Origin: Caenorhabditis remanei
Lineage: Eukaryota > Nematoda > Chromadorea > Rhabditida > Rhabditidae
Direction: 5' to 3'
DNA: 64,000 nt
Assembly: GCF_010183535.1 (NCBI RefSeq)
Contig: NC_071329.1
Location: 16,072,879 to 16,136,878 of the forward strand
Part shown: piece after piece, positions 45,389-55,683 of the stretch
Numbering within the stretch: the stretch's first letter is position 1
How the letters are laid out: each line of letters begins with the position of its first letter
Program-made: the position numbers and the translations under genes
Notes under the pieces: model-generated
What the model saw: the letters and a program-made list of their open reading frames with translations, nothing else
Database searches by the model: none
What the model was told of the DNA's origin: nothing

Positions 45389-47129
45389 AAGATACCGTAA
45401 CCCAAACTTTTTTGGAGAAGACTTCCAACGTTTCGAGAATAATTCATTCTATCCCGAAATCAATAAAAGAGTTTTTCAAACAGACTAAGTGAACTCGTTC
45501 ATACTTTTGAATTCTGTAATTCTTCTCTATACGTTATGGAACTGAACGGACAGCAGACGTTGCGAAGGTTAAGCTACGAGAGGGTTCAGGTGAGAATGAA
45601 ACTTGGCCAAATGCATGTAGTTATTCTATTTTTTATGAATATCATCTCAAATTGTCATTTACGTTCAATTATTTATCCATTTTTGTCTTTCTTAGTTTTT
45701 AACGCGTCGAAACTCATTTTTAGCGAAATAAGGCAACCACGCTCCATTGACACGCATTAGAGAGAAGAGACGCAGACACTGCAGCTGCGTTGGAGTTTTA
45801 AAAATTAATTTTTTTTCCATTTTCTCGCTTGTTTCTTGTGTTTTTCACCGAAATCTTTTGATATTTTGTGCTTTTCCGGGAAATTAAACTACGGCAGAAC
45901 TACTTTTCTGAAAGTATTCGTAAAATATTGTGCAAAAAATATATTATAACTGAAAATAGCTGCGCCTCGCAAAAATTGAATAAATGCAGAACTGGGAACT
46001 GTGCGCTGCTACTCATCTGGTTATTTTTAGTTCTAATCGGAAGCTTAATTACTTTTCAGGTGGATCGGTAAGTGAGGTAAGTTAGTTTTCGAAGAATTAA
46101 AAACAACCAGAGACGAGCGATTGACAAAACCGCATAGTCCACAATTTTCGATATTAATTTCTTACAGCTAACAAAAACCATTGACGAATTTCAACTATTT
46201 TCAATCAATCCGGAAGGCATCAGGTGAAAATGACTTGTTTGGTTGAAAACTCATTTTAATTTAGTCGAAAACTCTGACTTTTCGCTCGAAATCTGCCTTT
46301 TGCCAAAAAAAATTACTGAAAAAACTCTAAAAATGTTTCGTTTTGAAAGAATTTAGCCAAATCTCAAATCTTTTTTCTCATTTTAAACTGAAAACAACTT
46401 GAAAAGCGTTTAATTTTATCATTTTTCGCTTACAATTTCGAATGTTTGTCCCAAACTTCTCAATTTGGGTCGAAAACTGGCAGTTCAGCCACGATTATTA
46501 TTTTCAAGTTGAAAAAGAGTTATAGGTGCACATTTTTCACTGAAATCTTGTAAATTCTGCCGTAGTTCACGTTCAGGAAATGCCAAAATCACTAAAGAAA
46601 TACTTTGATCACTAAAATACCTCATTTTGTGTATTAATAGAGCAATTTAGAACGAAAACAGTGACCTCTTCACTGTTAACTTTTCTCGATGTATTCGTTT
46701 TTAATTAGTAACGCATTCTGAGGTATTTTGAGTTTCTGGCGTATTGACAACATGGTGAAAAACATAAGAAATAAACGAGAAAGGAGAAAGTGCCTGAATG
46801 GCTGGATAAAGGGAAGAGAGAACGAAGGAATGGAAGTTTTAGATTATTTCAGATATTACAAAAGGGTCCAAGGAGCGAAAAAAACAGGAAAATGTGCTAG
46901 AATTATGTAATTTTTATAGGAAATATTCTAAAATTACACCCATAATGGAGGGGAAACGCTGCCCAAAAATTGAAAAATGGAGCGCTGGTAACTTACCGGT
47001 AGGCCGCCCACAGACGTGTGCGTTGTTCCCCCTTCGCCTGCCAGCGGTCGGCAGATAGCTTACCGCTCGCCTATCGCGCTTTACCTGTGTATGAAAGTAT
47101 GCAGGTGTACTCACCTATGATCGCTACTG

Positions 47130-47193
47130 TACACTGTCAAAGTTGGATGTTTTCAACTGAAAACATCCAAAGATAATCTTTTCAGCGGTAGTA
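47130..47193. mobile_element. PAL-A MITE, right part
   Basis: TACACTGTCAAAGTTGG...TTTTCAGCGGTAGTAG completes the MITE interrupted at 43698. Confidence 0.85.
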
Positions 47194-48248
47194 GACCAGA
47201 CATTTTTAATAACTTTTGAAAGTGACGCAACATTTTTTCCCTACCCTGTAATTTCCAGTACTGTAATCTTGATTAGAAGTCTGGATCCCTGATTAAAGTT
47301 TGGGTCCATGATGTATCTCCTTGTTCTGCTCTTTATTATAATTTACATGTCTTTGTTGTCCAGCCCCAGGATTCTAGCCTGTTAAATCTCAGCTCTATTG
47401 ACAAACTCCTTCTTGTCGTCGGCCCCCTCAGAAAAAATGGAGAAGTGCTACCAGAACACCACTATCATCCACCTTTTCTATATTCATCACAGAAATAAAA
47501 AATACATTGATGATGCACTCGCAAAGAGCGCACACATTATGCATTTCCCTCCTCTTCCATACGAGCGACTCGACTGGCATCAACTCTTTGCGAGTGTACA
47601 CCAGTCGCTCTTCTCACCCTATTTCTTACTCAATTCGTCGTGTATCATCACGTTTGTTGGTTCACAAGCGGTCCCACTCTTCTTTTTTCTTTTTGAGATT
47701 CATTCCAAGTGCTCGTTCTATGATCCATGTGTTATACCCATTAATTTGAAGATGGCTCATTCACATTCTCTCTTTCTCGACGGGTGCTCGATTTTTGAGT
47801 GACCAGACTAGAGTGTAGCCAGTATTGGTGGCTCGGTCTCCCGCCAGGGCATTAAAAAAAGTATTGATAACAGAGGTTATCGAACCTGCTGCGTCTCTTA
47901 ATGAAAATGAAAAAAACAAATGAAATCTTTCTTGGTTTTTAAGGTTTCTGTTTTCTTGAGTGTTCTCTCTCAAAAAAAAAAACGTCGAAATAAAATTTAC
48001 CTCATTAAATTTTATCAGTAGTCTTTAGATGTGTTAAACTGGCTGTGGGAATATTATTTATTAAAGATAAATTATAGGCGCTTGCCTCTGCTTTTATACT
48101 GTCCAGAGGCGGAGCTTAAACATAGATGTGTGGGTGGAAGAATGTACTACAACATTTAAAAAATAGAATGGTTTAAGGCTAGAAAGGGTCGGAAGAAGCG
48201 GGTAAATGTGGGAGAGTGTAAAGTACGATAGAGAACATTGGAAATCAC
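47194..48248. other. unassigned interval
   Basis: A 134-codon plus frame (47398-47802) has no recognised similarity, contains an internal inverted repeat (GCACTCGCAAAGAG at 47514 and CTCTTTGCGAGTG at 47586), and is low-complexity in Phe, Ser and His. I do not call it a gene. The rest is the 3' flank of the MATH-BTB gene. Confidence 0.45.
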
Positions 48249-50655
48249 TTACTTCATACAAAACAGTCTGAAAAGTACGTTTACAAAAAGACAAATTATG
48301 GAAGTATATAGAGGTAAACGATCAGGGAGGGTAACATTATTTTTAAAATAAAACAAAAGTGTTGAAAAAGTGAAAAATAGGATTGCGAAATGATTATAAT
48401 CAAAAGATTCCTTCAAATTAAAATATATATTCAGAGGAGATGGAGATTCATCATTTTGATTGTTGTTCTCAACAATTGCTGGTGGATGAGCAGCCTGAAC
48501 AATTCATAATAAGAACTGAATCTGAAAAGTCTTGAATTCTTACCGGTACTGCTACGTTCGGTTCTCTATCCAAATCGTTGACCTGATTTCGAACGTTTCC
48601 TTGGTTCTGAAATTGAGTTCTAGAATATCTTAAAGTTACTGTTGAATTACTCGCCATGCCGTCTTGGTTGTTTTGATTTCTATTCCCGTGGAGTGGTTGA
48701 ACATCGACTTCATTCTCAAGACGGTAATTCTGAAAATTTCACACAAGTTTTGATAACTGAATTTGAGAATTGCTCACCGGGTTCGGTTCGTTTCTTGGAG
48801 GAGCATGTGGATGATGGTTGAATGGCACGTAGATTGGGTTTCCTCTTCCAAGACCATCCGGTCTTGCTCTCCGGTTTTGTCCCATCCTGTTCCTTGGAGG
48901 CGGCTCATTTCTCGCAGGACCTCGATTTCTTTTACCTTCTTCACTAATGAGACGTGCAAAGATCCTTTCCCTTTGCTGCCGAAGCGACTCGAATCCAGTG
49001 GCAGAATCGGGTCTTGGATATGGAAGGAAATCCGCGAAGATAAGCAATGGTTCTCTACATGGTGAGTGAACAAACGGCGAGGAGCATTGATTTTGTAGTT
49101 GAAGTGACGTTTCGAATAATTGATTTATATCCTCCCTCGTCAACGAATCGAGATTTTCTGGCCTCACAATCTTGAACTCTTCATGACAGCATACGAAATT
49201 TAGACATTTTTTCTGAAATTTATCCATTTAAATTCATGTTTTTTTTTCTAGATCTGTTCTTACTTTCAGTTGTTCTATGTTATATTTATACGATAACTGA
49301 AAAGCGAGTTTTAAGAACTTGTAGCCTTTGGTAAGAAGAAATTCTTCACAGGCTTTTATTACTTTTCTAGCACCAAAGAATGTGGCCTGTTCCAAAATCC
49401 CAGCAACATGGCTCTCTGAAATTTTGAATATCTTTTTTTGGCAGAAATGTTGTAAAGTTACCAAGGATAGGAATACGTTCGTCGTGAAGAAAATCCAAGA
49501 AGATTTGGAAATCGTAGGGATCGATCCCCTGAATTTCAATAACCTTTTGCTCGGATTCTATAAAATTTCCGGAGAACATTGCTTGGAAATAATCGCATTG
49601 CATTATTAAATACTGAAAATAAATGTTCTAATAATGCTAAGACAGCAAAACTTACTGCTTTGATCAAATTGAAGTTGAAGTTTCCAACCTTTATGATGAT
49701 ATTCGATACCCAGATATTCTCAAAATCGATCCTTTTATCACAAAAACTCACTTCGAGATCAGCACGGAAATCTTGTAGATTTCTGTATATCAATATGTGC
49801 TCCCAATCGATAACGATTTCGTTCGATTTTTCATTGAAATACTTTTCTGTCCACATTGTGTGGAGACGATAGCCGGTCGAGAGAGAAATGTCAGTGTAGA
49901 AGGAGAATTGTGTGGTCTCCTCATTCAAATTATTACACTTTATTGTTAACTCAGCTCTCGGTATTAGCTCATCGATAATCCGAATTGCCAGTAACCTTTA
50001 AAATTTCCTATAGGATTTCAAAACACCAGAACTTACAGTACCGCTCAAAAGTTTATTCAGTTTTGGTTTTTTTTCAGTTGAAAAGGTCCAACTTTGCGAG
50101 TGTATTTCGGTGTCACATGCCTGTCCGATATACTTTATTTTATATGGGTTGGACAGAGCAAAAATAACACATCATTTTTATAGTTGACCATTTTTTTGTA
50201 GGGACACTACCTTAAAAGTTACATGTTGTCAAAGCCATTTCTCCCTGACACCTTCACTCTGACTACCTGCAACTTTGAAAGTAGTGTTGGTATTACTGCC
50301 TGTCTCATTAAGTAGATTTCTAATGTCGATAAGTAACTTGCTAGGGAGCGTCCGTACTAAAAAGTTGCCAACTACAAAAATGAAGTTCTACTCTTAGTCT
50401 GTTTGCTCACATAAAAAGTTATTTTGTGCAACAGTAAGTTTTACTATGACACACTCTCAAAGCTGGGCGTTTTCAACTGAAAAAGGCAGAGCTTAATATA
50501 CTTTTGAAGAGTACTGTATAGTCACAAAAAACTTACAACTGATAATTGAAGTAAATTCCAATCGGAATGACTGCATGGTTTGCATTTCCCAGTTTTGAAA
50601 AAAGATCTCTCACGATGAATTTTTTCCGCGGAATTGTAGGCTGGTTTCGATTCAT
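48249..50655 (-). CDS. MATH-BTB protein with long C-terminal extension, 542 residues
   Basis: Seven exons: 50655-50537, 49995-49656, 49612-49462, 49415-49264, 49212-48778, 48729-48544, 48494-48249; phases agree. Residues about 10-140 are a divergent MATH domain (KKFIVRDLFSKLG at the start, then an IDWEHI strand). The BTB domain covers about 143-250: NIIIKVGNFNFNLIKAYL, CDYFQAMFSGNF, DFQIFLDFLHDERIP, HVAGILEQATFFGA, CEEFLL. Its 151-nt and 152-nt BTB exons match the plan of the two smaller BTB genes. Exon 5 ends in an Arg/Pro/Asn-rich low-complexity tail (EPPPRNRMGQNRRARPDGLG), exon 6 is Asn/Gln-rich, and exon 7 reads into two hydrophobic stretches. The acceptor at 49996 (TTTTAAAG) is poor and kept only by phase. 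A chimeric MITE fills most of intron 1. Exon 7 could instead splice on at GTAAGT (48252-48247). Confidence 0.72.
50037..50517. mobile_element. chimeric PAL-A/PAL-B MITE in intron 1
   Basis: The left arm is PAL-A (CAGTACCGCTCAAAAG, TATTTCGGTGTCACATG, AGGGACACTACC). The right arm is PAL-B (AACTTGCTAGGGAGCGTCC, GACACACTCTCAAAGC), ending AAGAGTACTG. Confidence 0.75.
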
Positions 50656-50879
50656 TTTTAGCCTGGAAAACAATAATTGGAGTTGTTGCAAACACCGGGT
50701 TTTAGGGTTTGTTAGATTGGAAGAAAAGCTCGAAATAATTGAAAGCTGACAGTGAGAATACCGTTCTAAAGTTAGTCGACTTTTGCTGTTATTGCCTGCA
50801 AATGACATATTTGTGACATAGAAACTTATTGGGATGCAAATCCAAGCTACAGCTTTACTTTCGCAGTTGACAATTTTTT

Positions 50880-53560
50880 GGAAGATACTGTATTACTTAC
50901 TGTATTACTTGCAGAAGCAGTAAGCAGAAAAGTTGAGGAAGTGAAGATCAGGAGTGAAGAAACAGAATACGATTACTGTAAGGCTGACTTTATCGACCTT
51001 CAATGTGACTTGGTGGAACGAAAAATAAGAAAAAGATATGGACAGAGCGGAAAGATAGTATGAATAAAGAAGCTTAATATTGAGAACAATGAACTAAAAA
51101 AGTGTTTGAGTAATCGATGAACTGATAAGGAAACACATGTCAACATTTTGGAAAAGAAAGAAACGGAGAAAAGATGATTGTGTTCACCATTCTCGGAAAA
51201 AAAGAGAGATACATAAAGAACTCTCAATGCAACGCGTAGATCAATGTACTTGGCATCGAATAAAAGAGAGACACAGAGAAAAGGAAAGTATGAAAAATGA
51301 AGACTCGTGGAACACCAAAAAAGAACGAAAGGAGAAAAAAGTAGGCAATAAGGAATAGCTTGCGAATCCAGGCAGTGGTAGAGAAAGATGAAAAAGTAAA
51401 TGAAGAAGTAGTAGATGTTGTATAAATATGTTTAAAGTTATTAACAGTAAGATTGTAATTACGAGCATGGTACAGTACCGCTCAGAAGGTTATAAACTTT
51501 GGCTGTTTTCAGTGGAAATTGATCAAGTTTGATGGTGTATTTCGGTGTCACCTGATTGTCCGATAAACTCAATTTTGTATGGGTTGGACAGAGCAAAAAT
51601 AACACTCCATATTTTAGTTGGTCATTTTTCGTAGGGACACTATTTACCATGAAAATTACAGTTTGTTAAAGTGAAAATCTCCAAAATTTCACTAATTTGC
51701 ATTGAAATTAGTCGATTTCAGGGAGTAATGGGTTTCTTTACCTGTAGCTTTCATGGTAGAGACCCTACAAAAAATGGCCAACTACAAAAATGATGTGTTA
51801 TTTTTGCTCTGTTCAGCTTATACAAAATGAAGTTTATCCGACAATCAGGTGACACCGAAATACACTGTCAAACTTAGACATTTTCCACTGAAAACAACCA
51901 AAGTTGATGACCATTCGAGCAGTACTGTACATACATTTAAGAATATCTATTGAGCCAAGGAAAGGTCAAAAATCTTATAAACCACCGACCACTACACACA
52001 AAAACTGAAAAATAAACTAATGTGAATCGGGTAAATGGTGCATGTGTTCGACGATGTCGAGAGAAGAGAATAGATAAAAAATGCTCCGAAAAATGTCTTT
52101 TCAACGATGAGACGCGTGCAATAAAAAAGGGAAGCTGACGCGGAGAGTGCAAGAAGGAGAAGAAGAGAAACAAGTATAAATAGTTTGAAATTGTGAACCG
52201 ATGAAGAAACGAATGTTCTCTCTATTTCGGAAAAAAAAGAATGCGTCCGAGGAAAAAAAAGATAGTGATGTATTCATGAGGTTTCGAAAATAAGAGAAAC
52301 GCAGATGAAATAGAAGATAAAAAAGATGGGACCGAGGGGAGCCCCAATAAAATTAGTGGGGGGGGGGGTTCAGAAGAAAGGTCGAATGTTTGAAGAAGAG
52401 TACTCAGAAATGTTAGAGCAAAATAAAGGTCGAATGTTTGGAGAAGAGAGTATGAATATGTACTTATCAATGTTAGAGAAAAAAATAAACAATAAAAGGT
52501 AGAAAACCGTTTTTTGGGAGGTGAGAAGAGAAGCACAGATTCTGGAACTTTCTCCAGTAGGTGATGTTGTAAAACAGTGCAGAAGAACTGTTGTATTAAA
52601 AATTTACCGGATTTAAAAAACCCAAAAAATAATGGACTGAAGGGAAAACACTGTTCTCATAGCAAATCGATAAGAACAAGAATTAGTTTCAAAGTCAAAA
52701 ACCGATAATCTTCAAATTGATAACAGCTATACGAGGAAAAACGAGCTGATAAAAAATGAATACACGAGTCGGTTCGGAACAAAAAAGAGAAAATTTGCTT
52801 TCAAAAGTTTCCTAAAGTGTAAAAACCAAAAGAAAAAGAGGGAAGCGGAGAAAAATTGCTATTAAACGTGAGCTATTGGTATTCGTCGCTTCGAACAGAA
52901 GAGACGCAGATGAAGTGAAATTGAGAAGGGAAAAGTAAGGACGCTTTGAACATTGATGCAAAGAGAGATGGCACCAAATGTCACGAAGAAGAAAAAAACG
53001 AGGTGACTTTATGTATATGAAAGAAGAAGAAAAGAGATTCAAAACGCTGGAAGACGGGGAAGAACACAACAAAGAGAAGAGGAAGCATATGGTGAAGGAA
53101 AAGCGAGACAGTAAAAGAAATTTGAAATTGTGAACGGTGCAAAAATTTCAGCGACAGATGGAAACCAAAGTAAAAAGAGAACCCCCGATGAAATTGAAAA
53201 CCCGATGAAAAACGAATGTTCTCTCTTTTTCAGCAAAAAAAAGAATGTGTCCGAGGAAAAAGGAGAGTGATATATGCATAACGTTTCGAAAATAAGAGAG
53301 ACGAATAAAAGGTAGATGCATCGAAACAAAAAAATGGAGAACATTTTGAGGACAGGGATCATAAACTAAAAAGTCAAAAACCGTATGAAAGCCAACAAAT
53401 TAACACAATTACAACAAAATACTGATAACGAACTCACTATTTCATTCAAACTAGGACATAAATGATAAATGTGTCAATCAAACACGGCCAAAAGAGGAAA
53501 AGAGAAATGAAGGAGAGACAGAAAAACTTTATATATGTCAGAAGTACAGAGAAGAAACGG
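50880..53560. repeat. purine-rich strand with diverged repeat units
   Basis: The plus strand is strongly A+G-rich except inside the MITE. A unit of about 100 bp recurs near 52225-52310 and 53230-53310, sharing AAAAAGAATG.GTCCGAGGAAAAA, GTTTCGAAAATAAGAGA and GACG.A. A weaker relative lies near 52890-52990. It may be an old satellite or the remains of a tandem duplication. Confidence 0.5.
51473..51927. mobile_element. PAL-A MITE, complete
   Basis: CAGTACCGCTCAGAAGG left, CATTCGAGCAGTACTG right, TA on both sides. Confidence 0.82.
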
Positions 53561-53699
53561 AGGTACCGTAAAAACTATCAAAGTTTTTCCAACAGAAGAA
53601 ATATTTTATAGCCATTCAGCTATATTTTGTCTGTTGGAAACTTTTTGATATCTCCTTTGAGAAAAAAGATATACCTCATTTAATATAAACTTTGCTAGA

Positions 53700-53960
53700 T
53701 CAAATGTAGAGCTCCATTTTTTGTAGTGTCGTTATAGCTCATTGAAAAATGATCCTAATTGATCAAAAACTGCGGAAAAAATGGTACCAAGTTAAAAAAA
53801 AAACATAGTTCCAGTTTGAAATCCTAGTTTTGAAAAAATAATTTTTTGAATTTTTTCACTCAAATAATTTTGGTTTCCAGTTTTTACCCAATTTTTCATG
53901 TTTTTTGATTATGAATCAATTGTAAGGTGAGCAAATGAATCATCTTGTTCTTGTACCCAG
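53700..53960. mobile_element. single arm related to the nested palindromic element
   Basis: Resembles one arm of 43739-44796: ATGATCCTAATTGATCAAAA, ATTTTTTCACTCAAATAA, GTTTTTACCCAATTTTTC. The mirror arm is absent, so it is a truncated or older copy. Confidence 0.45.
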
Positions 53961-53999
53961 TTGAAAACAGTGAGTATTTCAAGAGGGTAAATCGATTCA

Positions 54000-54960
54000 T
54001 CAATTGAACTTTTTAGCTTCGAGGCGCCCATTCATCTTTTCATTTAACCTCAAATCTCGTACTCGAATCTTCAATCCTTCAGGAATTCGGAGCACTATGT
54101 GTCTACGCCAAAAGGAAAACTTGTGAACGTTTACAATTGAAGATCGACCTCCAAACATCACCTGTTGACAGTCCCCTGGTCCCCGAATCAGGTCCCTGTC
54201 TCACTCCAAACTAAAATGTAATTTATATTACTAAATTATTCTAATTTAGTTTATATTTATTACATATTTTACTTTAATTTAATTATCTCCCTTCTTCCCT
54301 GTTCCTTTAACCCCATTTCAGGCGGAAGTAATATTCCACTTTATTTAAATCGCCGCCATCGTCGTGTCTGCGTCTCTTCAGTCAAAGGCGCACGCTGTTT
54401 CCTCGTCGGGTCTCGCCGCGCCGCACATCCATCAACGACTGTGACCGTAATCGACCGACACCCTCACCTGGCCTAAAGCCATTAATTAAATTAGTCTTGT
54501 TTTTAGTTTTGTTCTTCTAACAATTCTCTCTTTTGTTGTTTTGTTTAGAAGTTGTACGTGAGCCTCGTCGGCGTCCCTCTGGACACCCCTAAGCTTTAAC
54601 TAGCTAGGAATCCCCAGAGAGACTCCTCGAATACCTCGCTTACTTCTTTTCTCCCTTTTCATGTAATTTCCTAAAGGAAATAATCGATCAGGTTTTTAAT
54701 GCAGTCCCTCGCGGGTCATGCTTTTCCCCTGAATAAATCGGTTATTTAATACACGTGTTAACTGTACAGCGGGACACTTCCTTTTACCTCTGAACCACCT
54801 AAAACGGAAGTCTATTTTGGGCCCATGTTCCCACCCCACTCGGCACATTACCGGCGGCCTTCTGGAGACAGAAGGGGTGGCCACATCACCCGGTTGAGTT
54901 TCCGGTTTGCTTCGTGCAAATTCATTGTGTATGGATACCGTTCTATTCGTTTTTCTTGGC
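54000..54960. other. GC-richer block, possibly an LTR fragment
   Basis: Composition shifts sharply from the AT-rich flanks (GTCGGGTCTCGCCGCGCCGC, GTCGGCGTCCCTCTGGACAC). It contains AATAAAT near 54731 and runs bounded by TGTTGACAG (54171) and ACTGTACA (54763), which could be LTR ends, but no second LTR, primer-binding site or reading frame is visible. Also possible: a degenerate rDNA-unrelated transposon fragment. Confidence 0.3.
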
Positions 54961-55065
54961 CTTATCTTTTGATTTTGAGCTGAATCAGTGGTGTGAAGGG
55001 GAGTGTTTTATTGTGATGTCGGCAGTCAAACGGCACTTGCTGACTTTGTCTACCAAGAAAAGTAG

Positions 55066-55672
55066 GCTCTATTCCAGTTTAGATGTCCTTTGAAAACTTG
55101 AACATCCCAAAAAACACTTAGACGTCCTTTAAAACACTTAGACGTTCCTTAAAACACTTAGACGTCCTTTGAAACATTTGAACGTCCTTTCGGATCCAAA
55201 ATATGTTCAAAAATGTTTAAACGTCCCTTAAAACATTTAGATGTCCCAAAAAACGTTTAGACGTCCCATTAAATATTGAGACGTCCCTTGAAGTCCGCAA
55301 ATTTGGTTTTAAATAATTAGACGTCCCAAAAAAAGTTTAGACGTCCTTTCAACACTAAAAGTCACTGAAAGTGTTCAAGGGACGTCTAAATATTTTTTGG
55401 TACGTTCAAATGTTTTTTGGGACGTTCAAACGTTTTTTGGGACGTCTAAATCTTCAGAGCTATGTTTTGGGATTTCAAGGGACGTCTAAACATTTTATGG
55501 GACGTTTAAACGTTTTTTGGGACGTCTAAACTTTCGGAAGGACGTTTAAAAAAAATTAGAGTTTGAAAGGACGTTTAAGTGTTTCAAGGGACGTCTAAGT
55601 GTTTTAAGGGACGTTTAAGTGTTTTTTGGGACGTTTGAGTTTTCAAAGGACATCTAAACTGGAAGAGAGCCG
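55066..55672. repeat. 607-bp palindrome with GACGTC-repeat arms
   Basis: The outer ends TTCCAGTTTAGATGTCC and GGACATCTAAACTGGAA are inverted copies. Each arm is a run of about 20-22-bp units (AAACACTTAGACGTCC left, GGGACGTCTAAGTGTTT right). The arms meet at about 55370 with little or no spacer. It stops about 12 bp before the inverted srx duplication begins. Confidence 0.85.
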
Positions 55673-55683
55673 AAAAGTAATAT

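Larger units (their letters stand above)
43699..47129. mobile_element. 3.4-kb TIR element inserted in the PAL-A MITE
   Basis: The left end CAGTAGCGATCATAGGTGAG and right end CTCACCTATGATCGCTACTG are perfect inverted repeats, flanked by TA on both sides (43697-43698, 47130-47131). The TIR continues inward as TACACCT.CATACTTTCATA. On the left it is split by the nested element 43739-44796 and resumes at 44799 as CACAGGTAAAGCGC...GTAGGCGAGCGGTA, matching the mirror of 47055-47095. TA duplication and TIR suggest a Tc1/mariner-, pogo- or similar TA-targeting origin. No intact transposase is visible. Confidence 0.85.
50656..55065. other. gene-free interval of repeats and biased composition
   Basis: No coding exon accepted. 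Contents: a purine-rich strand (50880-53560), a PAL-A MITE (51473-51927), a half-copy of the nested-palindrome family (53700-53960) and a GC-rich LTR-like block (54000-54960). Frames of 60-107 codons on the minus strand between 51000 and 53400 are Phe/Ser/Leu-rich consequences of the purine bias. Confidence 0.5.

Noticed and set aside
47514..47598. Possible miRNA-like hairpin (GCACTCGCAAAGAG / CTCTTTGCGAGTG)
   Set aside because: The stem is only 13 bp with a loop of about 60 bases and no conserved extension, too weak for a precursor call.
47398..47802. 134-codon plus-strand frame
   Set aside because: No family resemblance, low-complexity composition, an internal inverted repeat and no supporting splice or start context.
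51000..53362. Minus-strand frames of 60-107 codons rich in Phe, Ser and Leu
   Set aside because: They are what a purine-rich opposite strand yields; no motifs, signal or exon structure.
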